A DNA stretch of 64,000 nt, taken from positions 8,959,948 to 9,023,947 of the forward strand of contig WMCF01000030.1 of NCBI GenBank assembly GCA_009792885.1, given 5' to 3'. Made by a program: the position numbers and the translations under genes. The notes under the pieces are model-generated. The model ran no database searches and was not told the DNA's origin. It worked only from the letters and a program-made list of their open reading frames with translations. Below, piece by piece: positions 51,003 to 63,806 of this stretch. This stretch comes from Eremophila alpestris peregrina. Taxonomy: Eukaryota > Chordata > Aves > Passeriformes > Alaudidae. The number at the start of each line of letters is the position of its first letter. Position 1 is the first letter of the stretch.

Positions 51003-51260
51003 TAATCATAGAAGAGTTCAGGCCATCAAGTCCAGCCCCCCTGAAATGAGCAGAGACAGCTTCAGCTTGCTCAGAGCCCCACCCAGCCTGACCTTGAATG
51101 TTTCCAGGGATGAGGCATCTACCACCTCTCTGGGCAGCCTGTCCCACCATCACCATCACCTCACTGTAAGAATCATCTTCCTTATATCTATGCTGAATCT
51201 ACTTGCTGCTAGTTTAAACCTTTACCCCTGGTCCTACCAAACCTGAAAGTGGATAAGATA
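51003..51260 (-). mobile_element. CR1 LINE 3'-end fragment
   Basis: The plus strand begins TAATCATAGAAGAGTTCAGG. It then gives CATCAAGTCCAGCCCCCCTG, TTGAATGTTTCCAGGGATGA, GGCATCTACCACCTCTCTGG, GCAGCCTGTCCCACCAT, CTCACTGTAAGAATCATCTT and TTTACCCCTGGTCCTACC. This is the antisense CR1 3' consensus in order. About 255 bp are kept and the copy is moderately diverged. Confidence 0.95.
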
Positions 51261-53995
51261 ACACATGGGCTTGCCAGGATCCAGCACATAGATTTACACC
51301 CTGTTACTTACATTTATTTATGAAATTTATGCAACTTCACTCCAGCAAAAACAGGTAGGATGCTTACAGAATAAAAACTGAACCAGGCTATTTCCACTCT
51401 TTCCCCTTGCAACATCACACTAAAAAGGCAGCTTTAAGGTTTCTTGCACAAAGCCCATGCAGAGGCTTTTCCCAGCATTGCTCTGCCCCGTGCCAGTGGC
51501 CTTTTCCAGAACAGAGCATCCAGAGAGTGAAGTTCTTGTTCCTTGAATGGCAATACTGATGCTCCCCTGAAGCTGTGAATCTGCTGTATATTATTCATCC
51601 ACAGAGCTACAATGAATATTTGCTTCTTAGCAAAATTATTGAACTAATAAAGCGTAATTGTTCCTTTGCAGCTATTGTGGTCAGTGAGAAATCCAGCTTG
51701 CATGAATGTGCACTCTATTCTCATGCCAAAATTCTCAAAGAAACAAAACATTGTGACATTCTTCCCTTAATGTGTGTGTTTAATTACTGATAGAAGAAAA
51801 GAGGCTTATAAATGTAACTAAAGAAAAATTCTGTGTATTCACCCAAATTTGATGAGGTATTTCCCTCCCCACGAGTTCCTGAAGGCACCAATTTAATTGT
51901 TATTTCCTTCAAATATTCAAAATAGAGGAGGCAGAGTTTTCAACCTGTTCAATTCTAGTATATTTTTGTTCACTAAAAATGTTAACTGAAACTTCTAAAA
52001 ACAAACAAATAACCCTATAAAACCTATAATGTAGATCAGTGTTCACAATCAAGATAGAAAAAGGTGCAGAAAGGCAGAAACCTTCCCCACTCAAATATCA
52101 AACTCATAATGAAAAGGCAATGAACCATGCATTTAATTTTCAAGAATATTCATTCAGAACATTAAAATGCATTATGATTATAAGATGGAGCTAAAAATCC
52201 ACATCTGCCTTATATCCATAACATCATTAAGTGATTTAATAAGTCACCAGAATTTCCACATTAAACTTACAAATACTTATATACAATCAACAAAATCAGT
52301 ACACACGTGTTTGTATGTGCTTGTGCATTTTAAACAGAACAGTTTTTATCTGTAAATAAATTAATTATGAATTATAGTCTTCCAATAGTTATCTTTGCAA
52401 GAGCAATAATCCTAGTTCTGATTCCACTGTAGGCATTCAAAAAGCTCCATTTGCTTTTAAAAGGTTCATCTCTCTTCCAAGAGTACTAAACATAAATAGG
52501 TTTGGAACTAAAAGTACTCTTAGATAAATATAAGAATAAGGCCTGTGTAAGTACAGGCATGGAATTAAGACCCAATGACCTAAGTTTTCATTTCTGTCTC
52601 CAAACAGTCACCACTTCTGAAAAGGGCAGATCATTGCATGCATCAAATAAATTCTATAAATTATATTGCACTGTTGTGAGGCACTATCCCCATGTTATCT
52701 GTGTTTTGGTAATGTTTTTCATAGTGCTGAAGAGATATTCTATAGAAAGCATATGTTATTTTGCATTTTAGTAATCACTTAAATTGAGAAAAATACATGT
52801 TTGTTCCAACAGAAGCAAAAGCCTGACGTAAGGCTTGGGATTCATTTGAAGTTTCTGAGTTAAGGAGAGGAGAATGATTTTCTTAACTGCACTATAGAGA
52901 TTGAGACTATAAGGGAAAAGGTGTGCTTGGAAAGTGTAGACCATGAAAAACACACCTTTGAGAACTGAGCCTGTTGCACAGAACCACATTACACACATAA
53001 CATGCATTCTTTGTAATAAAGATCTTTATTTCAAAGAAGCAGTTAAAACCTTTCCTGAGCAGGTTGCAAATCCCTCTAAGAGCTGCACAAACTGAAGCCA
53101 CTTTGACCTCTCTGTGATGGATTGCATGTGGAGGGTTTTCTAAGGAATCTGAGTGCCAACACCTGTTCCATTGAAAAAGTGGCTCACTGTTTCTGGCTCT
53201 GGAAATTCAATTTCATAGAAGAGGGTCTTTGACTTTTGGTCTTGAATTGTCATTTTCCACAATTTGACACTAAAGAATACTTTTAACACAATAATCCAGA
53301 CATCTAAAAAACCCCACTAGAGTCTGTACAAAATGCTATTGAGCTAGAGACTTCCTAATAAAAGACTAGAATTATATTTTCATTCTATGCTATAGAATGA
53401 AAGCATATTTCTGACTGTCTCTTGATTTACATATATCTCTTTGTAACAAATGAAAAAGAGTTATTGACACTCTATCACTTAAAGAATTCTTACAGCAGTT
53501 GCTAAACAGCTTGAAAGCAAAAATAAATAAAATTTCTTTTCAATCTGTTATCATTTACCCCTTCCTTTTGCCTAGGATACATAGTACAAAACACCATATG
53601 TGATTACTTCTGACCTCTGAAAGCAAACAATTGTTTTCTACCAATATATTTAATCTCTATAACCAGTTTAATCTAAAAAATTTTCTCTCATTTACCTCAG
53701 TGTCATGTGATTTTTTTAAAGACTAATTATAAAAGTAGACAATTAATTTAATTTACTATTTAAAAAGTAGTTAATAATTAGTCTCTTTTTTTGTTCCTTT
53801 CAGCAGAAGTGTCTGTAGAATTATGCATTTGGTGGGGGTTCATACTTTTAGAAAATGCTATCAATATGCATGTTCTGGCCATCCTACTTGAGTTGACAAT
53901 AGCAACTACATCATTTCAAGTGCAGGTATTTTCCTTGGATCTGGCTCCCAAGAAAAGAGGACATAAAAACCCAGTAGATCCCACTGGCAGTAAGA
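51261..53995. other. AT-rich non-coding stretch
   Basis: I see no gene or young repeat. Confidence 0.4.
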
Positions 53996-54330
53996 AAATC
54001 ACCAGGAGGCCCTGAAGCAATGCTGGGCCAGACCTTGGAAAGCCCCACCATGAGTTTCCTCCACTGCTCCTGGGGTATTTCCAAAGGGAGGAATTCCCTT
54101 TGGCCCTCCCAGTTTCCAGCTGTGGACAGAGACAGAGAGCAGAGCCCTCCTGGCCCAGCCCTCAGGGCCCAGGGCAGGTCCTGCATGAACACCACAAGTG
54201 GCACCAACAAAAGTCCAGCAGTGGAGGATGCTCATGCATGAGCAGGACCAAGGACTAGCACATGGGCAGCAGCTCAGACCACAGGGCACAGGGAGCTGCA
54301 GGCCACAGCTTTGCTTGTGATACATCATTC
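53996..54330. other. GC-richer patch, unclassified
   Basis: About 330 bp rich in C/G (GGCCCTCCCAGTTTCCAGCT, CTCCTGGCCCAGCCCTCAGG) but poor in CpG stand out from AT-rich flanks. Frames of about 100-110 codons are open on the minus strand, without motif or splice support. It could be an unrecognised repeat or an old decayed CpG island. Confidence 0.35.
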
Positions 54331-55210
54331 AGGTGAAATAAAACTAAGAAACATGACCACGACTGAAAAGGTGGCAAGAAAATATTGATGCTTTGAACCC
54401 TGAGTTCTTACAGAGTTCTAAAAGCTTCAGTATCTGAGAGTAAGTAGTACACAGGACAGAGAATGGAGAAATTATTTCCTGCTCTTGCTGATGCCCATTT
54501 ATTTGAGAGTCCAAAACAAACTCAGATGCTGCTTACTCTTAGATTTTGCTGCCCTAATCTTGGATTTCAGTATTAAACCCAAAACTAATACTGATTCAGG
54601 GAGGCATTCCAAGGATTACCTGAGAATATACTCTGAGCAAAGCTATTAACTGGAACAGAGTGTGAAAGTTTTAAGTGCTAAGAGGAGAAAGACAAACAGC
54701 AAGATACTGAAAGCAGCAGCATTTAACCAGTCTCAGAGAGAAAGCACTTACCTTTAATGGACAAATAGCAGGGAGAAAAGGCAGGGGCATGCACTAGTCA
54801 TAACAATTACACTGAGAGTCTCTCTGTCACTAGCTGTCACGAAGACCAAAGAGGAACAGAACAGATTTATTGCTAGGCTCATATAGAGGCTAATCAGTAA
54901 TTCTTGCTGATAGTTTGAAATGTTTTGGATGGTTGATTTTGTCCTATTACCAGACAGAAGCCATCAGCCACTACAGAGAAAACAAACACTTTGTGGTAGA
55001 TACAATATTCCTGATCAATTACCAGCACAAGAACCTGGCTCAGCTGCTCATCATTTCAGTTATTAGCCACCAGATGGGACTTACAGCATATTAGTATTTC
55101 AGTTAGTCATCATCCTTATGTACTTCATTAGAAAAACCCAATAAAATAACTAAAAACATTCAAGAAAGCTCATAAAATTTTTTTGACAAATACATTCCAA
55201 TTCTGAGAGT
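54331..55210. other. AT-rich non-coding stretch
   Basis: I see nothing beyond unique non-coding DNA. Confidence 0.4.
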
Positions 55211-55386
55211 CAGGTCTGAGTGTCTAAGGAAATGACAAACTGATTCAATAACTCTTCACTGCTTGAATTAGAGATGACTTTTGGCATGGCCCATGTTTGG
55301 TCTCTTCATCAATTTCTGTTCTGTATGACATCAGATTCATGCCGTAAGTAGCTATTGAATCAGTTTGTCATTCGCTTAGACACCTG
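55211..55386. mobile_element. MITE-like or hairpin-forming inverted repeat
   Basis: Arms at 55220-55250 and 55353-55383 are reverse complements over 31 bp with two mismatches. Similarity fades inward for perhaps another 20 bp. Both arms can be extended outward to CAG...CTG ends (55211, 55386) if a 6-base gap is allowed. The 100-bp centre is unique. This geometry fits a non-autonomous DNA transposon with terminal inverted repeats, or a long RNA hairpin. I found no 8-bp or TA target duplication and do not recognise the termini. An A/C-rich tract follows directly. Confidence 0.5.
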
Positions 55387-55412
55387 TGAAATTAACTAAT
55401 TAATTGATGTTC

Positions 55413-55547
55413 AACACTCAAAAAAACCCCCACAAAAACATACCAACAAACAATAAACCCCCACTAAACAAAAAAAAGGCAAAACAAAACAAACAAAACA
55501 AAAACCCCAAATCAACCAATCAAAAAAAATCAACAACAAAAAAAATC
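55413..55547 (+). repeat. A/C-rich low-complexity tract
   Basis: Almost only A and C, with CAAAA, AACAAAC and ACCCCC units. It is the strand complement in type of the G/T-rich tract at 12171-12301. Confidence 0.9.
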
Positions 55548-57319
55548 TTAGTCATACAAGCAGCAGCACAGTCCCCCCAGGCCCTTGCAGCCTCCCTGAG
55601 CCCCAGCTGAGGATGAGCAAGCACCTCTGCTCTTTGCCCTTTCATTTCCACAGCACCCTCATCCTCTCAAGAGCTTGCCAGAGGCAAGGACAATGGTGCA
55701 AAATGTTCATAACTACATGCTGTACATGAGACACCAAGCAGGAATCAGTTTATTAGTGTTGTCAATCTACTTTGATAGGTACTGGGAAGTCAGCAATGAA
55801 AGGCTTTGTTCCTTGACTTTTTACGAGACACATAATTGTCAAGGTTATTTTTATTCTCAGCATCTTACAGTTTGATGTTGAATACAACCAAGTTCCCAGA
55901 CTCCATATAAGCCCATGTGCACACAATCCCATACTCCCACTATGCCTAAGTGACTTTCAGTTTCAGATTACTGCCAATTAAAACACAGAAGAAGAAGAGG
56001 TCCAGGAAGGAGAGAGCACATTGCACCAAGGTAGGATGCATACTATTCTATTTTAAATGACTGTAGATAAACTTGAGACAAGGAAAGCTGTGAGGTTTAC
56101 ATTTTAGGAGAAGGAATCAATTATCTTGCTGCTCAAGGGGAAAAAGGATTTTAAAAAACTCATGTGGCACAGCTGAAGACATCATCTTTCACTGCAGCCA
56201 GCATCAGATTAAAGGCAGAGCAAAAAAGAAAACCAGCAGGAGAAAGGGACTGGAATGAGGAACAAGAAAGTATTTTACCTCCTGGATGACTATTTATTAA
56301 TAGTGACCATAAATCAACAGAAAGGAAAAAAAAAAAAAAAAGTCAGTGTTGTCTATGCAGGCACTGTTCTTATTAACCAAAATCTGAAATTTTGATGCAA
56401 ATCATTTGCAATAATTCCAGCATGGAAAACCTCTCTTGTGCACACTCTTGATTTAGCAACACAAGGTCTTTATTTTTGCTCAATTTGACCTCAAGCCCTG
56501 CAGCCAATCTGTATTTTTTAGTAAGAATAGATGCTTTGCTTCCCTGACTGGACTCCATACTTCTATCCACAGGTCAGTTTCCCATGCAGGGAAATACAAG
56601 ATGCTTTTTACTAATTTTCTGTGGTATTTTTATAACATTACCTAAAAGTCATACAGTTAGGTCTTAACCCCTATTGATAACTTTTTTCTCGTTTCACCAG
56701 AGATGTAGTAAAAATAATAAAAAACAGGCAGATAATAGCTACTTTATTGAATTTTGAACATAATTTAGTTGGATTTCAGGTTTTGTTTCTAGAAACTCTA
56801 GGAAAATTATAAAGGTTTCAAGAATGCAAAGCATTCTGTCAGAACATAACAGAAGAGGAGTGAACTGCTTAAAATCCATACACAGCCAATTAACTTATAT
56901 GGCACACAAATGATTACAGATGTTTCAAAAATGTAACCTTTTCCCTGTTCATGTTTAGAATTCACACTAACATAATTCCCACCTCAAGTGCCAGCTGCTT
57001 TGAAAAGGCTCCTCAAATGGTGTGCACATATATAACATATGCTTGCATTATTTAATTAAGCAATGCTGTGTGGCTGAAGTTGTGAGAATAACTAGGCTGA
57101 TGTCTCAGGAGTACTGTGTGACATGCTGAGAATGCTTCTCAGCACAGGCTTCACCCAGGAGTGCTGTGTTTTCATTCCCCAGGAAAGTATAGCGACAGTA
57201 ACCCTGCCTCATCATCCTAATATTTAACAGCTGCAGATTCTAAGTCCTTATCTTTAATTTATCTGTATCTTGTTGTTTTCTGGTGGGTTTTTACCCTCTC
57301 AACATCCACTATGGAATTT
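55548..57319. other. AT-rich non-coding stretch
   Basis: I see no gene. It holds a 16-base A run at 56326-56341. A CATAAA lies 17 bases before it, but no other retrocopy sign was found. Confidence 0.4.
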
Positions 57320-57550
57320 CATACCATAGATGGATTTAGGCACAAAGGTCATCTGGGCCAACCCTTTGATTAAAGCAGGAATAATCAAACCTTCTAGGAC
57401 TGTCATGTCAGAGGCCACCCCTTCCAAAGAGTGGTTGTCTCACAGAAGGCTCCCCAGTTCTCTGCAAAACAGCATCTCAGTGAGGGACACATTTTTTCTA
57501 TGCCTTGAAAACAACTGCAGGGTTGGATTAAGTGATGCTAATGGGAATTC
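57320..57550 (-). mobile_element. Old, diverged CR1-like fragment
   Basis: On the plus strand, CATACCATAGATGGATTTAG, GTCATCTGGGCCAACCCTTT and GATTAAAGCAGGAATAATCA follow the antisense CR1 3' word order (ATCATAGAATGG, GGTCATCTAGTCCAACCC, CTGCAAAGCAGG). Identity is lower than in the other copies. A sense-strand CR1-like phrase (GGGTTGGATTAAGTGATGCTA) near 57520 hints at a second fragment in the opposite direction. Confidence 0.55.
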
Positions 57551-59922
57551 CCACATCTAATGTGGAGGCGTGGGAGGGCAGATGGAGGAGAAATAAAGCA
57601 GAATCCCCTTCTGTTTTATCCTGATCCAGTGAACAGAGAGGAAGAAGACAGCAGCCACATGAAGGAGTAAGAGGGAACACAGAAACCAAAAGCCTGCATG
57701 AGGAAACCAACTCCAGCTCCCCAAATCTGGTGTCATCCAGAGTGCAAATCTCCTTCCACACAGCACTGCTTGGCCTCCACTCTGCCACGTCTCAGAGCTG
57801 CTTTACAAGTGATGCTGGTGGGTGTGCAGCATGGATACCCTTTACTGAAATGGTAGAGACCACCAGGAGCACAACTCCATGGGGTTGGGACAGGGTGTGC
57901 TCTTCTGGGAAGCTGCCTGGTGAAGGAAGGACAGCTCTTGGGTAATACCAACAACAGAGACACACTGACCACAAGGGCTCTCCTCCCATCTGCAGTTTTG
58001 TCCTCTTCCCTGAGTGACTCTCACCCCTTCTGTACTGCTCAAAGAATGGCAACATTTGACCTAATAATCCACTACTGTTTATAGCAGTCCTTACAAAGAC
58101 AAAAAATAATTTTCCTGATTTATCTCTCTGCTCTTGATGTTGGCCTATTTTTATTTTCATTTACAAAACTAAGCAATGTCTGGTGTAATAGAAATGATTC
58201 TCATAATACTTCTTGCAATGAGCAGTTTGAGCTGGAAAAAACATCCCACTTCAGCAATAAATTATCTCCAAGAGTAATTTTCTTGCCTCACACTACAACG
58301 CTGTCCCTTATAAATAAGAGAAATTGTTGAAAGAGAGTATTTCTGCAAGATCAGTTCCTCCTGCTTTGAGAAATAAAAGTCTCAGCTTCCCAGTGACATC
58401 TGACATTTTATGAATGTTTCAGTATTTTACTGATCATAAGTGATCCATTATTTTATACAAAAGATGTATTGAGCAAGCACCACCTTTTGAATGTCCCACA
58501 TAACCATCAATAAAAGGTCCTTAAAATTTTCCTTTTGTGCATTTGATCATGGTAGTTTCCCAAATGCTGAATTCCTAAAATGAAGTAAGGTTTGTCCCCC
58601 CCCCTAATTCTCCAGGCAATCTGAACTATAAATGATTTTCATTATCAGTTGTCAAGCCTTCATACAGAAGAAAAGTCATAAAAAATCCCCAAGAGAACAC
58701 ACTTTAAAAGACCCTGTGAATGAGAAAGACCATGATTTATTTTTGATAACAGGATGATTTTGACTCTAATAAGCAGTTGCCTTCAGCCCCTATGGTCATC
58801 TCAAGGGTGCTATTTGGAGTCTCAATTAAGCTAGTTTAACAAAGAAAGGCAGAGAAATATCCTTGCAATAAGAAAAAGAAAATTATGGCCCAAGCCAACA
58901 TTAAGCCTAGTCAGCCTTTTAAAAATAGTAATATTTTCAGACCTGTCAAAGTAAGTGTTTTATTATAAATAGAACTTACATTGAGAGAAAAGAAAAAGGA
59001 AGGGGACGGAGAAGAGGAACTCTTAAATAGCCTTTCATTGTTTCTTCAGATCGTTCTATTAGATGTACCATTTTTAATGTACTTAAACTGAGTGTAGGCT
59101 GTGCAAACCCTGGGGTAATCTCAGTGGCTCAAACAAGCAGGTCCAGCCCAATGCCCCTTACCCAGGCAACAAGTTACTCCAGTTAAGCCTACATGGCACT
59201 CCAGCAAGGGATCCCAAACAGCACTAATACCAACGTGATGGAAAACAAGGATTTTAGAGCTCCACAGATTGCCCGACTGGTTATGTCTTTTATTCACCTG
59301 CAGTCTTAGAGGAAAAGGCCTGTCCTTCTAGCAGAGAAGGTTGTGAAAATCACCCTTTTTAAAAACACTTGGGTTGATCTTATTTGTGTTTGGAGAAAGT
59401 ATTAGATGTGGGCATAGGACTTCCACTTGGGAATCCACCAGCAAAACAAATCCTGAAGACACACATTGACCAAGGGCATGAATTTAGTGTTTGCCCTATA
59501 TTCTTGGATAATAATAATGTCATTGCATTTTGCTTTCTAAAGAAATAATGATCAGTCTCTTCCCTGAGTGACTGAGCCATAAACAGCATAATCTAAATTA
59601 TTTCAGGAAAACTTTCAGTATTTTCTCATTATAAGATTGCAAAACCTAGCCCATGCTTCCTTTTATCTGTAGAAATGTACAACTGAGTCTTCTAGTTTGT
59701 TAGCAATGCTAGTGCTACACATGTATCCATTCAAAAGAAGTTATTTTCTGTAAATTTCAATCTTTTGATGCTTTTGTTGTGTTGTCAGGACACCTAATAA
59801 AACTGGCTAGCAGGCAGAGCATCTTAGTGCTATTGCCTTTTAGATCCTCCTTATTCTGTTTTTGTCTCTAATCCTGAACCTCTGTTGAATGTCCATCTAT
59901 TTGTAAACATTTCTCCAAGGAC
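57551..59922. other. Mostly unique non-coding DNA
   Basis: The interval 57551-58020 is GC-richer and open in several frames on the minus strand (up to about 120 codons), with no recognisable domain. It may be an unclassified repeat. The rest is AT-rich with no gene. Confidence 0.35.
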
Positions 59923-60310
59923 CTACTGTGGATGACCTCGCAGAACCTGCTCCCTTTCCATCCTTCTGGCAGCTGTGCCCTGAACATTTTTGTCACTCCT
60001 TTTCACCACTGTATCACCCAGCATGTTCTTCATGGTCCTTTCCACCAGTTTTGAATCAGACTCCACTCTTCTTTCAATGTACAAAATCAGACTCCTTCTG
60101 AACCACTGAATAATCTTCAAGGACTCTGGACATGAAGGTTTGTCTTCAGGACTTGCCTGATTCACATTTTTCCTTCTTTCTTCCTTATGTTAATCTGGAT
60201 ATTTTTCTTTGCTTCTGCTATTCATTTCTGCAGTTCTTTTAAGCACATAACTGTTCTCTAGTACTGTTTGCTATAGATTTTTGCAGCCACTAGCATCTGC
60301 CTCTGCGTTT
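59923..60310 (-). pseudogene. Protein-like relic with in-frame stops, unrecognised family
   Basis: One minus-strand phase reads as charged, protein-like sequence for about 125 codons, with only two internal stops, near 60271 and 60190. The longest clean part (59923-60190) gives about 88 residues rich in Arg, Lys and Glu. It includes SLKIIQWFRRSLILYIERRV, then VERTMKNMLGDTVVKRSDKN and TAARRMEREQVL, and ends at TAG. Upstream of the stops the same phase continues with NSYVLKRTAEMNSRSKEKYP. Low cysteine and the balanced charge pattern are unlike random AT-rich translation. No intron-like breaks were seen, so a decayed processed copy or single exon is possible. No poly(A) or target-site repeats were found, and I cannot name the parent gene. 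Confidence 0.35.
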
Positions 60311-62020
60311 GAATTGTACAGAGCATTTCAGATTAAGCTAGGATAAGAAAAGCAACAAAAAGTAAAGCATATTGGAAAGACTTGTGTTGGCTTTATGCTG
60401 TGCTGAACTTCTTCCCTACCACAGCTCAAGAAAAGGAAGGCAAATCCAGACAAAAAACTCATTAAATTGTGCCAGGCTACTTCTTAGGCACTGTCTTATA
60501 TTGTATGGATATAAGGTTCATTTCTTTCACTGCTTCTTGTGCTTCCTAATTTTGTTTTCTGCTGTGAATAGGAGTTCCTATTCCATGTGAAGGCTTATAG
60601 GAAGGACATTCAGAGTGAAAATGAGGCCAGCAAATCTACATTAAATTAACTTGAGAAAACCATGATGTTGCTCTAGCAAGACTGGGTTTTCAATTAAATG
60701 TAATTAAGAATATAACTACTTCCTTATTGATTAAGTCCAGAATCAGAATCTCTCAGATTTTAGAGAAACATCATAGGTAAAAAAGAACACAGAATGCCTT
60801 TTGTTATTGTTGTTGTTATAAGGGAACCACTCTTCTCAAAAAATTCTGCTTTTTTATTTTTTGCATGGCTTTTCAACAAATTTAATGTAAGACAGACTAG
60901 ACAAGGAACATGAGATCAGGCTCCAGACATTAACTAATGAGAAAATACATTTTTCAAGATCAGTTTAATTAGACCAACTAGCACTGCACACAGACCCATA
61001 TGGGAATACAATTTTATCACCAAGAACTTCAGAAGAGTTGACCAATTTTCTGGCTGACCTACCTTTCCACCTAAGCAAACCAATAACATGAGTGATTGTG
61101 GTTTCATATACCTGTAGAAATAACAAGTATCACTCTTGTGTAAAATAAAAATAGACAAGTTAATCTGAAGAAGCTTCACCAACACAGGTTTTTAGAGCTG
61201 AAAGTAACCAGCATTTCCAAGCTATTGAGGAGCTCACTGCCACCCCTCCACCCCTTATATTCTTGGTACCATGTAGGGTTCCTACACATGATGACATTTG
61301 ACAATCACAACAGGTAGCTAAAGGGTGCAGCCATACTTGGGGTTAGTCAAAATTATAAAAAAATCCCTTTTACCAACAAAAGAAACCCACAAAAATCTTA
61401 ATCCTCATGTGGTCTAAAAGTTATCGTAGTTATTGGTGTATAGATGATTTTACTAGCTAGAAGTTTTTCATTTCAAGTAGATTTATAAAATTCAAATCAT
61501 ATCTGCATGCATCTTACTAACTTATAGAATGAAGTTATTAAATAAGATCTTAAAAAATTGCTTGTAATAAAAACATAAGCTGAGTCTTAAGCTTTGGAAA
61601 TTCAGTTGAAATTAAGCAGTAATGAATCTGTATTTTTACAGGGTTTTCTATTTCAACCTATAGTTTACCACATCCGCTTAAATTCCTTTTCAAAATGATA
61701 CAAAAGCTGAGCTGTTAACAGTTTATTGTTGTGTAAACTGCATTATTAAAATATGCATTTGTGTTTTTTCTTCACGTAGGAAGTCTGTTTTATGGATTTC
61801 AACTTTTTTTATTTGCATGCTGATTTATATGCATTGGTCATAAAAATAAATTATATAGCTCATATAAATAACCTGAATACTATTTTAAGGATCACGAGCA
61901 TACTCTGTCACCCAAAATGTGGGATTGAGAAGATGTGTTTCAGATCACTACCTTCCAGACATAACAGGCAGCAGTGCTGGTTACAAAAAATTTACAGCAC
62001 ATTAGAACAGTAAAAAAAAG
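60311..62020. other. AT-rich non-coding stretch
   Basis: I see no gene. Confidence 0.4.
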
Positions 62021-62024
62021 ATGA

Positions 62025-62110
62025 GGAAAGTGCCTTTATCAGCTTTCCCATGTTATAGATTCAAACCTGAGAAAATTACAGCCTCAGGTGTGCAGAGGGC
62101 CACCATTTTA
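62025..62110 (-). mobile_element. Weak MIR-like trace
   Basis: CTTTCCCATGTTATAGATTC followed by CTGAGAAAATTACAGCCTCA echoes the antisense MIR core (CCCCATTTTACAGATGAGGA, AACTGAGGC). The signal is faint. Confidence 0.25.
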
Positions 62111-63290
62111 GGGACAAAATTATGACCCCGTGAAATGTGTCCAGCTAGCAGGAAAACTCATTACTCACTTCTGAAAACTGAAGTATTTGGCTCAAAGTCA
62201 CCCTGAGAGTCGATTATGCAGCCAGGTAGCAATCCATGTTTCCCTCACCCCAGTCCAGCTGCAGAGTAATATTATCTTCCCAGTTAAGTACAGTATTGAA
62301 CCCCAGTCCCATTTGCTGTCCTTTTTCCTGACTAAGGTGGTTTTTACTGTCCCTTAAAACAACCATCGTAGATGCAACCAAGAGCAGTGGTACTTCCAAA
62401 GGCCTGTATAGTGAAATACTCACCAGGTATGCTACTCCTGTTCATTGCCTTGCTAGGGTTGAAAAATCCAGAATGGGTGAATTCCTCTGTTTACTTAGCA
62501 TTTTGTTGGGACACAGTGACTACAATTATATGAATTAATTAAATGAGATTTTTGTCTGGGATGGAGGCAATTAGGTGTGGAATATCTCACATCCACAATG
62601 CTGAGCTCTCATGCTCTTTGAAACAGCATGGCCACAGGCACAATCTCTTGCAGGGATTATCCCTGTCTTATCCCAGTGCCCAAACCACACCTGGGAACAA
62701 GGAAGACAGCACTAGTTTGCCAGGTCAAAATCATGTTCAGGTCCCCCCCATTAGCAGAGAGCTGCCCTGGTCTCCTGCAGGCCCCTTCTTCAAGGGTGAA
62801 TTTCTGCCCAAGATAAAAAAAAAGATAATTTCCCTCAACCTCAATTTTCTAACAACACCAATGGACCAAACAGCAGCTGCAGCCATGTAATAACTTGATT
62901 CCTTCTCGGTCACTAAGAAATCAAGCTTTTATCCACACTTCTTTCACAGTTTTTTAAGAAAAAACCAGATCTACAATTTTTGGTGCTTCCAAATTTAAGG
63001 AAAGAGTTGTTCTGTAACAAATCACAGGGACCCAAATTAAATCACTCATAGAAAGGTGAAAATCCCTTGATTTCAGAGTGGGAGGAAAGGTATACATCAG
63101 TTTTGATCTCACTGCCACTTTCCACCTACTTTCTATTACTCTGCATTTCCAGTGTGCTATTCAAACGGAGAAAAAAAAATACAGAGAGGGTAACACCGTC
63201 TTCCTCAGTCTGATAAGAACAAAGAACTCACATCCACATGGAGGGGCTGCTTTTTATAACAAACACACCTCCTAAAAGTTAATTACTTTC
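62111..63290. other. AT-rich non-coding stretch
   Basis: I see no supported gene. The frame at 62543-62890 (115 codons, plus) ends in a lysine run and looks incidental. Confidence 0.4.
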
Positions 63291-63780
63291 CATTTAACAC
63301 AGGAGGAGTGACTGGAGGCACTGCCGAAACACACAGTGCCATCTAACGGAGGAACCACCTCGTGTAACCTGAGCATCCAAACAGGGAAAAACGAGAAGTC
63401 CACACCGGATCTGTGTCAAGCCGCAAGCACACCAGGAATTTTTGAACCAATAGATGATTCCTGACAAACACGTCATCTCTAATTTTAACATTTTTAAATA
63501 ACCAGGCTGCATATATGGGTAATTGCAGCATACCCCAGCGGCTGAGGCTGCACTCTCTTCTTTTGGGGTGGGCTATAGCAGGGTACCAAAGGCAAGCACA
63601 CCGACACAAGCTGGTGACACATTCCAAAAGGGACCAGCCACCTACAGAAAGGTGGAGGAAAAATAATTGAGCTTCAGTGTTGCTCTACTCTCCCCCAAAA
63701 TCAGCCCTCCCTACGAGGCAGTAGCAGCAAGCAGCTCCTCTACTCGGAGCTCTTGCAAGCTCCACCACGGACTGTAACTC
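63291..63780. other. CpG-sprinkled segment next to the CArG/TATA pair
   Basis: CpGs are more frequent than in the average flank (CTGCCGAAAC, CTAACGGAGG, CCTCGTGTAA, CACCGGATCTG, GCCGCAAGC, CAGCGGCTGAGG, CTACGAGGC, CTCGGAGC) but do not reach island density. It lies downstream, on the minus strand, of the motif pair at 63807-63856. It could hold a 5' untranslated exon. No clear donor was found. Confidence 0.3.
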
Positions 63781-63806
63781 TGCATTAGGAAAAAAGTGGT
63801 TTCTTC

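Noticed and set aside
53911..54328. Minus-strand frames of 99 and 109 codons
   Set aside because: Open because the patch is GC-rich and so poor in stop codons; no motif, and composition follows the DNA.
57792..58160. Minus-strand frame of 122 codons
   Set aside because: Overlaps other open frames in the same GC-richer DNA, and no domain or coding texture is visible.
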